NCBI GenBank assembly: GCA_022414725.1
Contig: CM039465.1
Span: 45,314,065 to 45,378,064 of the forward strand
From: Microglena sp. YARC
Taxonomy: Eukaryota > Chlorophyta > Chlorophyceae > Chlamydomonadales > Chlamydomonadaceae
DNA length: 64,000 nucleotides
Direction of reading: 5' to 3'
Shown here piece after piece: positions 52,666 through 63,188 of the stretch. The first letter of the stretch is position 1; each line of letters starts with the position of its first letter. Made by a program: the position numbers and the translations under genes. The notes beneath the pieces are model-generated. The model was given only the letters and a program-made list of their open reading frames with translations, was not told the origin of the DNA and did not search any database.

Positions 52666-55600
52666 GTGAAGTGATAGGGTGCAGTGCAAGGCGTGCAAGG
52701 GTGTGCACTGGGTGGAGGTGGGCGTTTTTTTGTGGTGACCCGGTGCGGAGGGAGTTCATAGCCGAGGATTGCAGGGAGGCAAGGTGGGAGTGGTGGAAGG
52801 ATGGGGAGAGAGAGGGAGAGAGAGGGAGAGGGAGGGAGACTGGTGGAGGGATGGGAGGGGGGGGGGAGAGAGATGGGAGAGAGGGGGAGAGGGAGGGAGG
52901 GAAGGGAGGGATGGTGAGGAGGCGAGGGGAGGGAGGGAGACTGGTGGAAGGATGGGTAGAGAGAGGGAGGTAGTCTAATATAGTGCATGATGTAAATGAG
53001 GTAAAAGGGGCATTTTAACCTTACCCTCCTCTCTACGCCCCTCCCTCCCTCCCTCCCTCCCCCCCCCCCCCCCCCTGCCCTTCTAGCCAACACACCAGTC
53101 CCTACCTCAACCCTAAGCCTAACCCTACCCTGATTCCTGTCCCTGTCCCCAGCAGGCCAAGAGGCAAAGTCTGCAAGCAAGGCTGAGCCTACACCCACAC
53201 CTAAGGCTGGACCAATCAAGAGGATTTTTGAAAACTCATGGCCTCGGAAGTGAGATGGCCTCTCCCTCCTCTCTACTTCCTAACCCGACCCTCATCCCTG
53301 CCCCCAATAGGTAAAGAGGCAAAGTCTGCAAGCAAGGCTGAGACTGGGCCAAGTCGAGAGGACATTTCAAATCTCATGGCATCGGAAGTGAAAGCAGAGA
53401 AGGGGTCAGGCAGGAGGTATTTAGATGAGAATGCCATCCAGATGGAGGTTACAGGCCCAGCCAGCAGCCTGGCAGGCACACGCCAGCGATGGTCTGCAGA
53501 GGGACAGCCATTTAAATTCATAGCTAGCCTGGCATCTTGGCGTTCCTGGCTGGTGGGATTGAGATCTATATCAGACACATCTACTGAAGCTGCCGCTGCT
53601 GCTAGTCTACCACCAAGCGTAGGGACAAGAACATATGGACGTGCTAACCGAACAGCTCCTGGTCTTATGAGGTCTGCAGGCATGTCAGCTCACTCATGGT
53701 CCAGAACACTGTCCACTTTCAGTACAGTGTCCAGAAGCCTGCGAAATAGCTTTCCCTCTGGTATCAGCCTTTTGGTGCTGGGTGACCCTGCTAATGAGCG
53801 CCTTATTTGTCACCTCTGCCAGTTGGTGGGGGGGACCTGTTCTATGACCAAGGACTTGGCCCATCATCTAGATATGGCCAACATGTGGTTCTGTAAGGAT
53901 GCTCCAGACAGGTGAGGCCGTTAGGAGAAGGGTAGAGGGAAGGGGGAAATTGGGGGGCGCGTCGCACTGGGGTCACACCAAGTCGCTCAATTTGCGACGT
54001 GTTGCACGGAAGATAAAACAAATTGGTGTTCTGGGAGCCTCAGTCACTTTCACATAGCCCCCCCCTGACTCAGATCGTATTCAGTCCTTCCTCCCTCCTC
54101 CCCTTACCTCACCCCTTTTCTATCCCGCCCAACCACTCCTCACCCCCTTCCCTTCCACAGTGTGGAGCTTGCATACCTGATGCTTCCTGGCGCGAAGGAG
54201 GAAGGACCATACAGTGACGGGGTCACAGGAACTCCTCAAGTGAGCACTACCAATTTAGGGGGTCTTGTATGTATTACTGTGTGGATTTATAAATCCATGC
54301 AGTAATACATGATGTATTGAAATTCTATCCTTCCCCTCCATTCAATTAAAAGGAATTTGGGTTAAGGCTATGGTAATTCCCGGTATAGGGATGTGAAGGG
54401 AGGGTGAGTGTTGATCTTTGTCGGTCTACATTTTGGCTGGTAGTTGGTGCTGTCTGACATACTGCATCAAACATTCAAATCCTAACCATGCCTCCTAGAG
54501 TCTCCCAATCAATATGGCATTTCACATATGCGTAATACTATGCTTGTATGTATTTTACAGTCCAGGGGTAGCCAAGTAGGCTAAAGGGACTTGGTTGACC
54601 TGAAAAACAGAAAAGGCAGTTTAAAAAACAAGCACTGAACTGAACCCCAACCCGAAATGTAACGGTCAATTTCAGTCTCCTCCTCCAATTCCAAGGGATG
54701 CCTTGGTAGTGGTCGTTGGATCTGCATTCGTGTAAGTCGTCTGGCCGAAGCACTCGTCAGTGCCGGCCGATTCGATCAAGATCACATGTTACTGATCTGA
54801 GGCATTAGTCAATGCTGATCGACCGAGGGTCTTGTCTTGTTAAGACTCGGCCGATAGTCAGCGAACATGATCGTTCATGTTCGGGCGTTTCATAGCATCG
54901 CGGCCGTAGCCGATAAAGCGCGTTCACTTAATGCTATACAACCTGTTGAGTTCTCTGAAGAAGTATCCGATCATCTACACAGATAATCGTCTTACGTTCT
55001 CACTCACGGGTGAACTGAACCCCAACACGGAGACCCTGAGTTATTGCTATTCAGATAATTTATGCAACATGCTGCTTAACCTGCTGCTTAACCTGCTGCT
55101 TAAAAGTGACTAAAACCACCTGCCTGCCCCTTGCCTGAACCATGTCAAACTTGAAACCTCCCCTCTCTGTGTGCACATTGCAGGAGCGTATTGACTCAGC
55201 CCTGCACTTGTTCAGGTCAAAGTACCAAGGGCATGACCCCCAACTGGTGCTCTTCAACCTCAACCTGCTGAGCTTGGCCACGTAGGTTTGCCAAACGGTT
55301 TTTCAGGCTATTTCAAGCTATTTCAAGCTATTCCAGGTTATTTCAGGTTATTTCAGCTTGTCCACATAGGTTTGCCAGATTTTTATTTTAGGCTATTTCA
55401 AGCCGTTTCAGGTTATTTCAGTTTGGCCACGTAGGTTTGCCAAATGGTAATTTTAGGCTATTTCCTGGCTATTTGCCTATTTCAAACTATTTCAGGTTAT
55501 TTCAGCTTGGCCACATAGGTTTGCCAGATGGCTATTTCAGGCTATTTCAAACTATTTCAAGCTATTTCAGGTTATTTCAGCTTGGCCACTTAGGTTTGCC

Positions 55601-56094
55601 AGGTGAATAAATATTCTGATCGTTTGCATTGCAGTCCCCGGGTGGAGACTGAAAGGGACTTGCGCACATCACCGCAGTCTTGGGAAGGATTACAATATTG
55701 GGTAGCCAGATAGGCAAAATAAGATGTATGCGTCTGACTTGGTACAAACTGTAAGTTTGCTTATCGTAGAAGTATGTGATGATACACATTCATTATGATA
55801 TGATAATAATAATGCTGGCTTGCTGCAATCTTGCCTTTCTTTATCTGAGGAGTTGTCGGAAGACCCCTCCCGGATGTTGTGGAGCGGTCTTGTCTTAGGC
55901 CAACAATGGCATGTCGATGACAATATAATGTCATGTAATTATCGTGTGTGCCTCAGGACCATGAGCTGTGACACAGGTCGCTGCAGTAGTTGTAGCTTTG
56001 GTCGCATCCAGTTGAACGCCATGACAAGGGTGGGGGAGCAGCACCTTGTACCTGCTGGGTGGGGGAGGGTTGGGAGGGTGTGTGTGTGTGTGGT

Positions 56095-56125
<31 letters not shown>

Positions 56126-58118
56126 ATTGGTGTTGAGTTGGAAGGGGTGAGGAAGGTGTCCTAGCCTCCCCCAACCCAAAGCTTGCAGCTGCATCGGATT
56201 TCCTGTCAGAAGCAGCAATACATATGCCCTTGGTGTGCCTCAGGACCATGAGCTGTGACGCAGAATCCTTGAAGTACCACGAAGGCCAACCGAAGCAGCA
56301 AGTCCAGAAACACTCGGATATTGATGATGACGTCATTACGGTGCGTGCATGAGGATAGGATAAAATGAGGTTCAGTGCCCTCCCCCCACCCCCCTCCCCT
56401 TCACCCCTGTCAACCGCCCAGTGAGCAATTCATTCAACTATCATTTGGACTAACCTGATAAGAATCTTGCAATCAATCTTGCAAAAGTCAGGCACCATCA
56501 CGGACTGGTGGGGGAAGTTGGCCCCTACTTAAGTTTAGTGGGGGTAGGGTTTAGTGGTTTAGGTTTTAATTTAAAGGCTTAGGGTTCATGTGGTTGTAGG
56601 GGTTAGGGTCTAGGTGGGTTTAGGGTTTAGGGTTAAGGTAAGTGGGGGCTAACTTCCCCCTACCTCACGGACCTTCATTCTTGTTTTGCAGGAATCCTCT
56701 GTACCTGTCGATACTCTGTACTCCCTACCCCCTGAGTTTGAAGTGCAATACATCAGCAACGCCACTCATATAGTGCGACATCTACAAGCCTCACTACCTA
56801 AGGTGCGTGCATTGCGCAGTCAGACTGCTCATTGTCGTGTACACATGTTCATTGACATATATATATATATGCTTGTGGCCATGCATACATGTTTGTTTAC
56901 ATGTCCATTGTCATATATACATGGTCATCGTCACATCTCGTGTAGTAGAATGGGAACTCATATAGTGAGACAGGTTCAAGCCTCACTACCGAAGGTGCGT
57001 GCATTGCGCTGTGAGACTTCTCATTGTCATATATACATGTTCATTGTCCTATAGATGCATGCTCATGGTCATATATACATGTTCATTGTCATATATACAC
57101 ATGCTCATTGTCATATATATACATGCTCATGGTCATATATACATGTTCGTTTACGTGTTCATTATCATATTTACATGTTTTACACACGTTCATTGCCATA
57201 TATACATGTTGTATACATGTTCATGGCCATATATACATGGTCATTGTCATATATATATACATGCTCATGGTCGAGGGGGGGGCAAGAATAAAGTTGGCAG
57301 ACCGCATGTTCGGAAGTTGTTATATTGACCGCTGGACCCCCCCCCCCCCCCCCCCCCCCTCCCTTCCTCCCTTTGAGACCTCATATCTGAACACCCAGAC
57401 AGTATAACATAGTGAAAGGGGGGTCCATGAGCATCATTTCGTCAAGGCCTTTCCAACCATACAACCAAAAGATACAAATATCAAGTTTGGACAAAGTTAT
57501 TTAGATTTCAATATTTTTACAACTTTCTTGAGCGCTCCGCAGTCGTCCGCACCCTTGGAGGAGATCACTAAGGTATGTAAAGGACTGAAGGCGCTATTTA
57601 TCTGTCTACCGTATCTAAGTTTATTATCATCATTATCATGGCTTCATCGACTCAACTTGTATTCTGGAGCCTGATGGTCTGCTCGGGTGGTGTGTGTGTG
57701 TGTCTGGGGTGTGGGTGCGTGTGTGGGTGTGGGTGTGGGTGTGTATGTGTGTTTGTGTGGGTGTGGGTGGGTGGGTGGGTGGGGGGGGTCCACTGCTTTA
57801 GGAACCTCGTAGGGGACCAGAGTTCAGAACGCGCATCCAAACGCGTTGCGCGGCAGTTGGCGCCTTTTTCGCCGCCAACTGCCGCTCGTGCGAAGCTGGG
57901 CGCGAAGGTCTGGGTGACGTCCAGCCTGGCGTCCAACCTGGATGTACCTTCCAGGAGATCCACCTATTACACCCTGCGTGTAACTTACTAACGAATGCAG
58001 ATTCCTACTCCTCTCGTCGAGACGTACTCATTGGTGTACCTCACGCTCGAAAATTCGCACTGGCAAGAAAGTTACACGAGGTACAAATAAAATTGGGAAA
58101 ACGGTCGGACCCCCCCTC

Positions 58119-58155
<37 letters not shown>

Positions 58156-58362
58156 GTATCTCGGCCGCCCGTGGGTGTATCGACATGATTTTTTTTTGTA
58201 TCGACTATTGCTCGCGGTTCTCTATCCATATCGAACATGCGGTACGAAATATTTTTCCTTGCCCCCCCCTCGCTCATTGTCTTATATACTTGTTTGATTA
58301 CATGTTCATTGTCATATTTACATGTTTTATGCATGTTCATTGCCATGTATACATGCTCGTTG

Positions 58363-58403
<41 letters not shown>

Positions 58404-61400
58404 CATGCTCATGGTCTTATATACTTGTTTGATTACATGTTCATTGTCATATTTACATGTTTATACATGTTCATGGCCATATATATACATGCTCATGGTC
58501 TTATATACATGTTTGATTGTATGTTCATTGTCATGTTTACATGTTTTATACATGTTCAATGCCATATATATACATGCTCATGGTCACATCTCGTGTAGTA
58601 GAATGGGAACTCATATAGTGAGACATGTACAAGCCTCACTACCTAAGGTGCTGACATGTCGATCATGCTTTCGAAAGTGTGAGACATTTTATGACGGACG
58701 TTCCTTCAAGAATGATGTATGCTACGCCCGCGCAAACGGGGCCAGTCTTTTCTGTACGGTCGTTTATTTACACGTTCTGCGTGGTATATATTATAGCAGT
58801 GGAAATCAACCACGTGAAATTGTGAGACTACCGTTCCATTCGGAATTCCTTTGTATGTAGAAAACATGTGCGGTAGTCACCGCGACCTTCACCACTGTTC
58901 TGATCATATTGCTATTGTGTACCCATGCGTTCCCATTCTACTACACGAGATGTGAAAAGAACATGTATATATGGCTATGAACATGTATATATGAAAATGA
59001 ACATGCATAAATATGTAAATATGACAATGAACATGTATATATATGTAAATACGACAATGAACATGCATACACAAATGTATATATGACAATGAACATGTGT
59101 AAAAACATGTACATATGACAATGCAGATGTATACAAACATCTATACATGACAATGAACATGTATAAAAACATGCATATATGACATTGAGGATGCATGTAT
59201 TACAATTCATATGTCTATACACATTTATATATGACTATGATGCAAATATTACAATTAATATGTATAAAAACATGTATATATGACAATGCACAAGTGTACA
59301 AACATCTACATATGACAATGAGGATGCATATATTACAATGGATATGTATAAACACATGTATATATGACAATGAGCATGTAAACAACAATGTGCGTGTATG
59401 CATATTACAATGAACATGTAAACAAACATCTATATATGACAATGAGCATGTATATATATTACAACGAACATGCATAGTAACAAGTATGTATGGCAATGAA
59501 CATGTATACAAACATGTATGTATGACAATGAACATGTATGTATGGCAATGAACATGTATACACACATGTGTATATGACAATAAACATATATATTTGAAAT
59601 TCAGATTACACCATCAACACGAGGACCACTACCGTTTCCTGACTGTTCTGTTTTGTGTGCAACGCGTCGCTAACTGTGTGACTCCATGCAACCCCATTAA
59701 GGCGCACTGCCCCCCGAACCCCCTGGGGGCTACGCGCTCTGCCATGCAATGGCTATGCAGCTATCCTGAAACCATGCTTAAGAGGTCGACCACACAGTTT
59801 GTGTTTAGTTGAAGGTTTAGCCTTATTTTGCGGGTAAACCGAAACCGCGGACCCCTTTTCTTGTGTGGACGATAGTTTAGCTTAGTTAGCAGTTTCGCTA
59901 GACCTGAACTAAACTTTACCCCCCCCCCCCCCCCCCCCCCCCCCCTAGTTTAGTTTAAGTTTAGGTTTAGCTAGTCGGTTGTGTTTGTTGGCAGATGTAC
60001 TTCGAGCAGATGCGCAAATTCCGGAGGCCGCGACGAGCGAAGACATCTGCGCACCAAGCCTCTACGATTCGTCAATCTCCTCAGTTTCGAATTTTGTCGA
60101 GCAGCATGCAAGGAGGCATCGGCGATGAAGATGTTGATGACCAGAAGCCACGTCTCACCCAGCAATATCAGCTATCTCGGTCTTTGCGCAGCCTCGAAGT
60201 CACTTGCTTCACAGCACGGTTCATGGTGGGGGGCATGGCCCGGAAAAAACTCGTCTGTCATCAAAAATTCAAAATTCCTGAAGCTATTCGGCAGTACACC
60301 TAAACTAAACCGACCGCAAACGTGCCGCGAAATGCCCGTGTGGACAATTTTTGCAGCAGTTCAGGCCAGCGTGGACGCTGAGACCCTAAACTTTCCGGTT
60401 TAGTGGCTAAGCTAAACCTTATGCTAAACCGGCTCGTGTGGTCGAACTCTTAGCAATTAGCTCCTTAACCTGACCTACAGAAATCTGAAATAAAAACACT
60501 GCCTTCTCCTTGTAGGACGTGCTGTACTTCTTCCACACAGTTCCTGTTTTCAAGCACTACTACACCACAGGCTTCGGTTCTGGTCATGCACACAAGCGAT
60601 TTGGTCGAGCCCAGTACCAGGTGAGCAGTACTTCATTTCAGCAGTCAGGACAACAGGAAACATGTATATCAAACCACTAGGGTGTGGGAAATAGATAGAT
60701 CTATCTATCTATCTATATATAGAGTGATATTTATATTGGGTCTTTGCCTCACCCTACAATCCACAAATGCTCGTTCAAACATCTACTGTCAAAGACGGTG
60801 GTTTAAAAATGCACCCTTCTTATTGTGTGGCCCTCACACTGTGCAACCACCAATTGTTTCGAGCCTAGTACCAGGTGAGCTGTATGGGACAGTGTCATGA
60901 AGGTGGTACGACAGTCTTTGGGGGGGACAGGCTTCTGTATCCCTGAATCGAACAAGTGATAAGGGACGTGATGCAATAGGCCTTACAAAGAGTCACTCTT
61001 GGAACTGTTTGTTTGTCATAAATATGAGCGCTGGTGGGGGTTGGCCCTAGTGCAAGCAAACAGGCTGGCCCCCTCTACCTCACGCTTGTAATAAGGTGTA
61101 CTCTTTATTTATGTGCGAGCGCTGGTCACTTAAGAGGAGCCACAATGCTGTATGCAAATCAGGTATTGTTTTCGGCCAACGCGTCGCCATTCTGTCGCAT
61201 AGCATGGGTCTGATAAACCTAGTCTAATCAGGCTTGAGTAGCCCACTCACCCTTATGCACCCAGAATACACCCTTATAAGCAAAAAAGAGCCGGAGACCC
61301 CTCAAATTTTCAGTGTGGGTAGGCCAAAAATGAAACAGTTTTTTTGTGGCCCACAACTTGCCTCCCTCCTTCAAACCTTATGGCAAGCGCATCAACCACA

Positions 61401-63116
61401 TAGCTTAACATTGTTGCAATTTAGCGGATTATTTGGATTGGGGTTATCGAAACACTTTGTGGTTCGTAGTTTGAGCCTTAAATGCGAGAATTTGGCCTGA
61501 GACTTCTGACATTTTGGCCTGAGAAACGAGAATATTTAGAATTTTGAATTGTAGGAAATTTTGCCAGAAAAAGTGGAGGTACAACCTACGAACTACAAGA
61601 CCCAAATCTAAATCATCTCCTGATTTGTTATAAACCATGCTCGCTGCCCTTCCCATGCAGGCTCAGCTCAATGCTGCAGGGAGAGAGGTTGCAAGACTCT
61701 TGGACTTACACCTCATTGACCTGGAGAGAATGCTTAGGGTAGGTTTTTGTTTTTCACAAGAAGGATTATTGCCTCAAAGGGTGGGTCTCCCTACACTAGC
61801 CCTAGACTCGAAGTATTAGTTGTGATCACTGTTTTCTTTTCGGCTACTAGCAGCAGCTTCTAGGCAGCTCCCTGATCCAGCCACTGGACAAGCTTCAAAA
61901 TGCCTGGCGTGCAAGTGATTACGTCAGCTTCAAGGCGCACTAGGTTGCTTTATGTTCGGCTGATTAGCCAGCCAGGGGATCTGCCTAGAAGCTGCTGCTC
62001 GTAGCTGAAAAGAAAAACAGTGGATGTGGCGGAGCCACTGACACCTCATTGACCTTGAGAGCATTCTTAGGGTAGGTATGCATTGGGGTACTACATTTTG
62101 ACTTACGTGAAAAATGTAGATGGGGGTCTTCAAGTTACTTGCTGGCAGTGCCTCATACGTAATTTTGTGTCCGTAGGCTTAGCACGTTTCTTGTTTATTT
62201 TATTATTTACGTGATTCAAGTTGATGGGCTCCAAAAGCTTACGTGCTAGCACATTAGCATGTGCGTTTGTGACACCCTGGTATGCATTGGTGTGAGGCAA
62301 TGTTTACCTCCAATGAGGGCTTAACCTTGGTACAACATCCACACACACACCACACACACATACACATGCACACACACACACACACGCGCACGCGCACGCG
62401 CACAAACACAAACACATACCTGGTTACCGGCTCCTAATGAGGGCTGAACCTTGGGACAACACCCCTGCTACTGGAAGAGCAATTATTCCCCCCTACCCCT
62501 GACCCCCCTACTCCTGGAATGTAGCATACATGACATTGACTCCCTCCTTGTCTTTTTTACCGCCCCCAATGAGGGCTCGACTTCGGGACAGCACCCCTAC
62601 TACTGGAAGAGCAATTATTCCCCCCTACCCCTGACCCCCCTACTCCTGGACTGCAGCATACATGACATTGACTCTCTCCTTGTCTTTTTTACCGCCCCCA
62701 ATGAGGGCTCAACCTCAGGACAATTCCCATACTACTGGGAGCAGCAGAATGTTGAGTGAGGAGGGGGGCTGGCAGCGGTTTGATGGTGCGGTGGATGGGG
62801 GGGGGGGGGGGGGGCGTACTGGCCCCCAGTGAGGGCGCAAACTCGGTACAACACCTGTACTACTGGCGGAGGCGGCGGTGCCGATTATACCTAAGGGTTA
62901 GACATCGACTGAAGCCTTAATCCCAAGCCACCTGCGCATGAACTTTTATCTATATTGACTGATATTGAATATGAATTTTCATCGTCTGTCTGCAACCACC
63001 CACGTGTCCAGGGTTTTGTCCACCCCGAGTACCTTGACGATGATGTCCACACCACAAGTCAGCTCATCGTGGAGGTCGCCAACATCATGCTAAATGTGCA
63101 GCAGCAGTCCAAGCAG
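51678..63116 (+). CDS. SGNH/PC-esterase-like protein (TBL/NXPE type), both ends incomplete
   Basis: Eleven exons joined by GT-AG and phase: 51678-51767, 52589-52665, 53311-53911, 54161-54239, 55184-55281, 55635-55701, 56244-56340, 56692-56802, 60516-60620, 61661-61738, 63012-63116. The N-terminal CDYGYLPGYWNF is like the C...G.W motif that opens PC-esterase proteins. LLVLGDPANERLICHLCQLV is at the place of the GDS..R block, QLVLFNLNLLSL at the NxG..DL block, and GFVHPEYLDDDVHTTSQLIV at the final D..H block. Such enzymes transfer or remove acetyl groups on glycans. The block-I nucleophile Ser is Pro here, so activity is doubtful. The exon starting at 56244 does not meet the preceding phase-0 exon end, so an exon may be missing between them. 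Family call is tentative. Confidence 0.6.
52196..52588. repeat. Minisatellite upstream of an acceptor
   Basis: About 12 variants of a unit around AACCTCAAACCAGGTACCAA GTTCAAATTACC, running to 20 bases before exon 52589. Confidence 0.85.
52800..53070. repeat. Purine-rich GGGAGA tract with C-rich end
   Basis: (GGGAGA)n-type purine sequence 52800-52970, and (CCCT)n/C run at 53038-53068, within an intron. Confidence 0.8.
53158..53310 (+). repeat. Duplicate of the next exon's start, including its acceptor
   Basis: CAGCAG|GCCAAGAGGCAAAGTCTGCAAGCAAGGCTGAG is about 90% identical to the real start at 53311 (AATAG|GTAAAGAGGCAAAG...), and similarity continues through AGAGGA...TCATGGC.TCGGAAGTGA. It could serve as an alternative exon in the same phase for about 25 codons but then runs into TGA. 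Confidence 0.75.
53311..53911 (+). CDS. PC-esterase-like gene, large exon with the GDxxNER motif
   Basis: 601 bp. Charged, low-complexity first half (KEAKSASKAETGPSREDISN), then EGQPFKFIASLASWRSWLVG and Ser-rich sequence, and the conserved end SGISLLVLGDPANERLICHL, CQLVGGTCSMTKDLAHHLDM, ANMWFCKDAPD. GD(P)xNER corresponds to the GDSxxR block I of SGNH/PC-esterases, with Pro (CCT) where Ser is expected. Phase 2 in, 2 bases out (GAC AG), completed by T at 54161. Confidence 0.65.
54161..55701 (+). CDS. PC-esterase-like gene, exons 54161-54239, 55184-55281, 55635-55701
   Basis: SVELAYLMLPGAKEEGPYSD, GVTGTPQ; ERIDSALHLFRSKYQGHDPQ, LVLFNLNLLSLA; TPRVETERDLRTSPQSWEGL, QYW. All three junctions close in phase. 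DPQLVLFNLNLLSLA is the equivalent of the hhhFN.G.HDL block of PC-esterases, which carries a substrate- or oxyanion-side Asn. The intron after 55281 is built of copies of this exon's own 3' end. Confidence 0.65.
55290..55612 (+). repeat. Minisatellite made of exon-end plus donor copies
   Basis: The exon end AGCTTGGCCAC|GTAGGTTTGCCA (55271-55292) recurs at about 55356, 55422, 55507 and 55585 (AGCTTGGCCACATAGGTTTG and variants), separated by CTATTTCAGG/CTATTTCAAG repeats. Confidence 0.9.
56244..56802 (+). CDS. PC-esterase-like gene, exons 56244-56340 and 56692-56802
   Basis: TMSCDAESLKYHEGQPKQQV, QKHSDIDDDVIT; ESSVPVDTLYSLPPEFEVQY, ISNATHIVRHLQASLPK. The second exon is phase 0 on both sides. 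Copies of the first exon's start (GTGCCTCAGGACCATGAGCT) lie at about 55951 and of the second exon's end (CATATAGTG...CTCACTACC.AAGGTGC) at about 56957-57000 and 58612-58652, in the introns. Confidence 0.55.
56505..56668. repeat. Telomere-like degenerate TTTAGGG stretch within an inverted repeat
   Basis: GGGGGAAGTTGGCCCCTACTTA at the left is matched in inverse by TAAGTGGGGGCTAACTTCCCCC at the right. Between them are TTTAGGG/TTAGGGT-like words. The same palindromic words recur in the minisatellite at 63189-63600. Confidence 0.65.
56830..57275 (+). repeat. Minisatellite array A (CATATATACATGTTCATTGT)
   Basis: About 20 variants of a 16-22-bp unit with ATATATACATG and TTCATTGTC. A third array in opposite orientation follows at 58960-59590. 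Confidence 0.85.
58118..58153. repeat. C homopolymer
   Basis: About 36 consecutive C. Other long runs in this intron are at 57339-57358 and 59920-59945. Confidence 0.9.
58270..58620 (+). repeat. Minisatellite array B, same unit and orientation as array A
   Basis: Contains (TA)n at about 58367-58398. Ends with CACATCTCGTGTAGTAGAAT GGGAAC, which also ends array A (about 56930-56957). Confidence 0.85.
58920..59590 (-). repeat. Minisatellite array C, inverted relative to A and B
   Basis: Starts GTTCCCATTCTACTACACGA GATGTG and continues with about 30 units of ACAATGAACATGTATATATG. With array B it forms an inverted repeat around about 300 bp of unique sequence (58621-58920). Confidence 0.85.
59779..60452. 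mobile_element. TIR element, class unresolved (674 bp)
   Basis: Ends TAAGAGGTCGACCACAC (59779-59795) and GTGTGGTCGAACTCTTA (60436-60452) are inverted repeats with one mismatch. GTTTAG-rich subterminal repeats lie on both sides (TTTAGTTTAGG, CTAAACCG). A possible TTA at both borders would fit PIF/Harbinger but the alignment is off by one. The interior holds short open frames on both strands without a recognised domain. Confidence 0.6.
60516..61738 (+). CDS. PC-esterase-like gene, exons 60516-60620 and 61661-61738
   Basis: DVLYFFHTVPVFKHYYTTGF, GSGHAHKRFGRAQYQ; AQLNAAGREVARLLDLHLID, LERMLR. Both phase 0 on each side. The Q..LN..G...A..L...LID.E.M... run is what precedes the D..H block in PC-esterase-like proteins. 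Partial copies of both exon ends lie downstream: about 60857-60883 (CGAGCCTAGTACCAGGTGAG) and 62041-62077 (CACCTCATTGACCTTGAGAG). Confidence 0.65.
61404..61634. mobile_element. Degraded relative of the Tc1/mariner-like element
   Basis: The right end (CAAATCTAAATCATCTCCTG ATTTGTTATAAA) is like the 4958-5816 terminus, the left end is a weaker inverse match (GCAATTTAGCGGATTATTTG), with GGTTCGTAG and GGCCTGAG words inside. No coding. Confidence 0.5.
61827..62022. mobile_element. CACTA (EnSpm)-type MITE, 196 bp
   Basis: Terminal inverted repeats of about 41 bp beginning CACTGTTTTCTTTTCGGCTA and ending TGAAAAGAAAAACAGTG, continuing inward as GCAGCAGCTTCTAGGCAG on both sides. 3-bp duplication GAT (61824-61826, 62023-62025). 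CACT(A/G) ends with a 3-bp TSD fit the CACTA superfamily. Confidence 0.85.
62415..62880 (+). repeat. Tandem repeat with protein-like unit, possibly duplicated exon
   Basis: Four copies of a segment like CCCCCAATGAGGGCTCAACC TCAGGACA, followed in three by CTACTGGAAGAGCAATTATT. One frame reads APNEGSTSGQ.PYYW in each copy. It could derive from an exon of the PC-esterase-like gene lying between 61738 and 63012, but no clean splice sites were found. Confidence 0.55.
63012..63116 (+). CDS. PC-esterase-like gene, exon with the final D-H motif
   Basis: 35 codons, phase 0: GFVHPEYLDDDVHTTSQLIV, EVANIMLNVQQQSKQ. YL(D)DDVH is the D..H pair of block V in SGNH/PC-esterases (Asp and His of the triad). 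Donor GTGCAC at 63117; no stop seen, so the gene probably continues beyond this exon. Confidence 0.65.
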
Positions 63117-63188
63117 GTGCACTCAGATAAGGGGACAGAGGTGAGGCTTTGATGATGGCGAATGATGGGGTTGCATGCGTTCTAATCT

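Noticed and set aside
56520..56650. Interstitial telomere (TTTAGGG)n
   Set aside because: Words are degenerate and mixed with TTTAGTGG and TTAGGTT, and are bounded by a local inverted repeat; not an uninterrupted telomere array.
57024..59580. Multiple 60-127-codon frames rich in HIYMF/YTCS on both strands
   Set aside because: Translations of the ATATATACATG minisatellite, with no splice or domain support.
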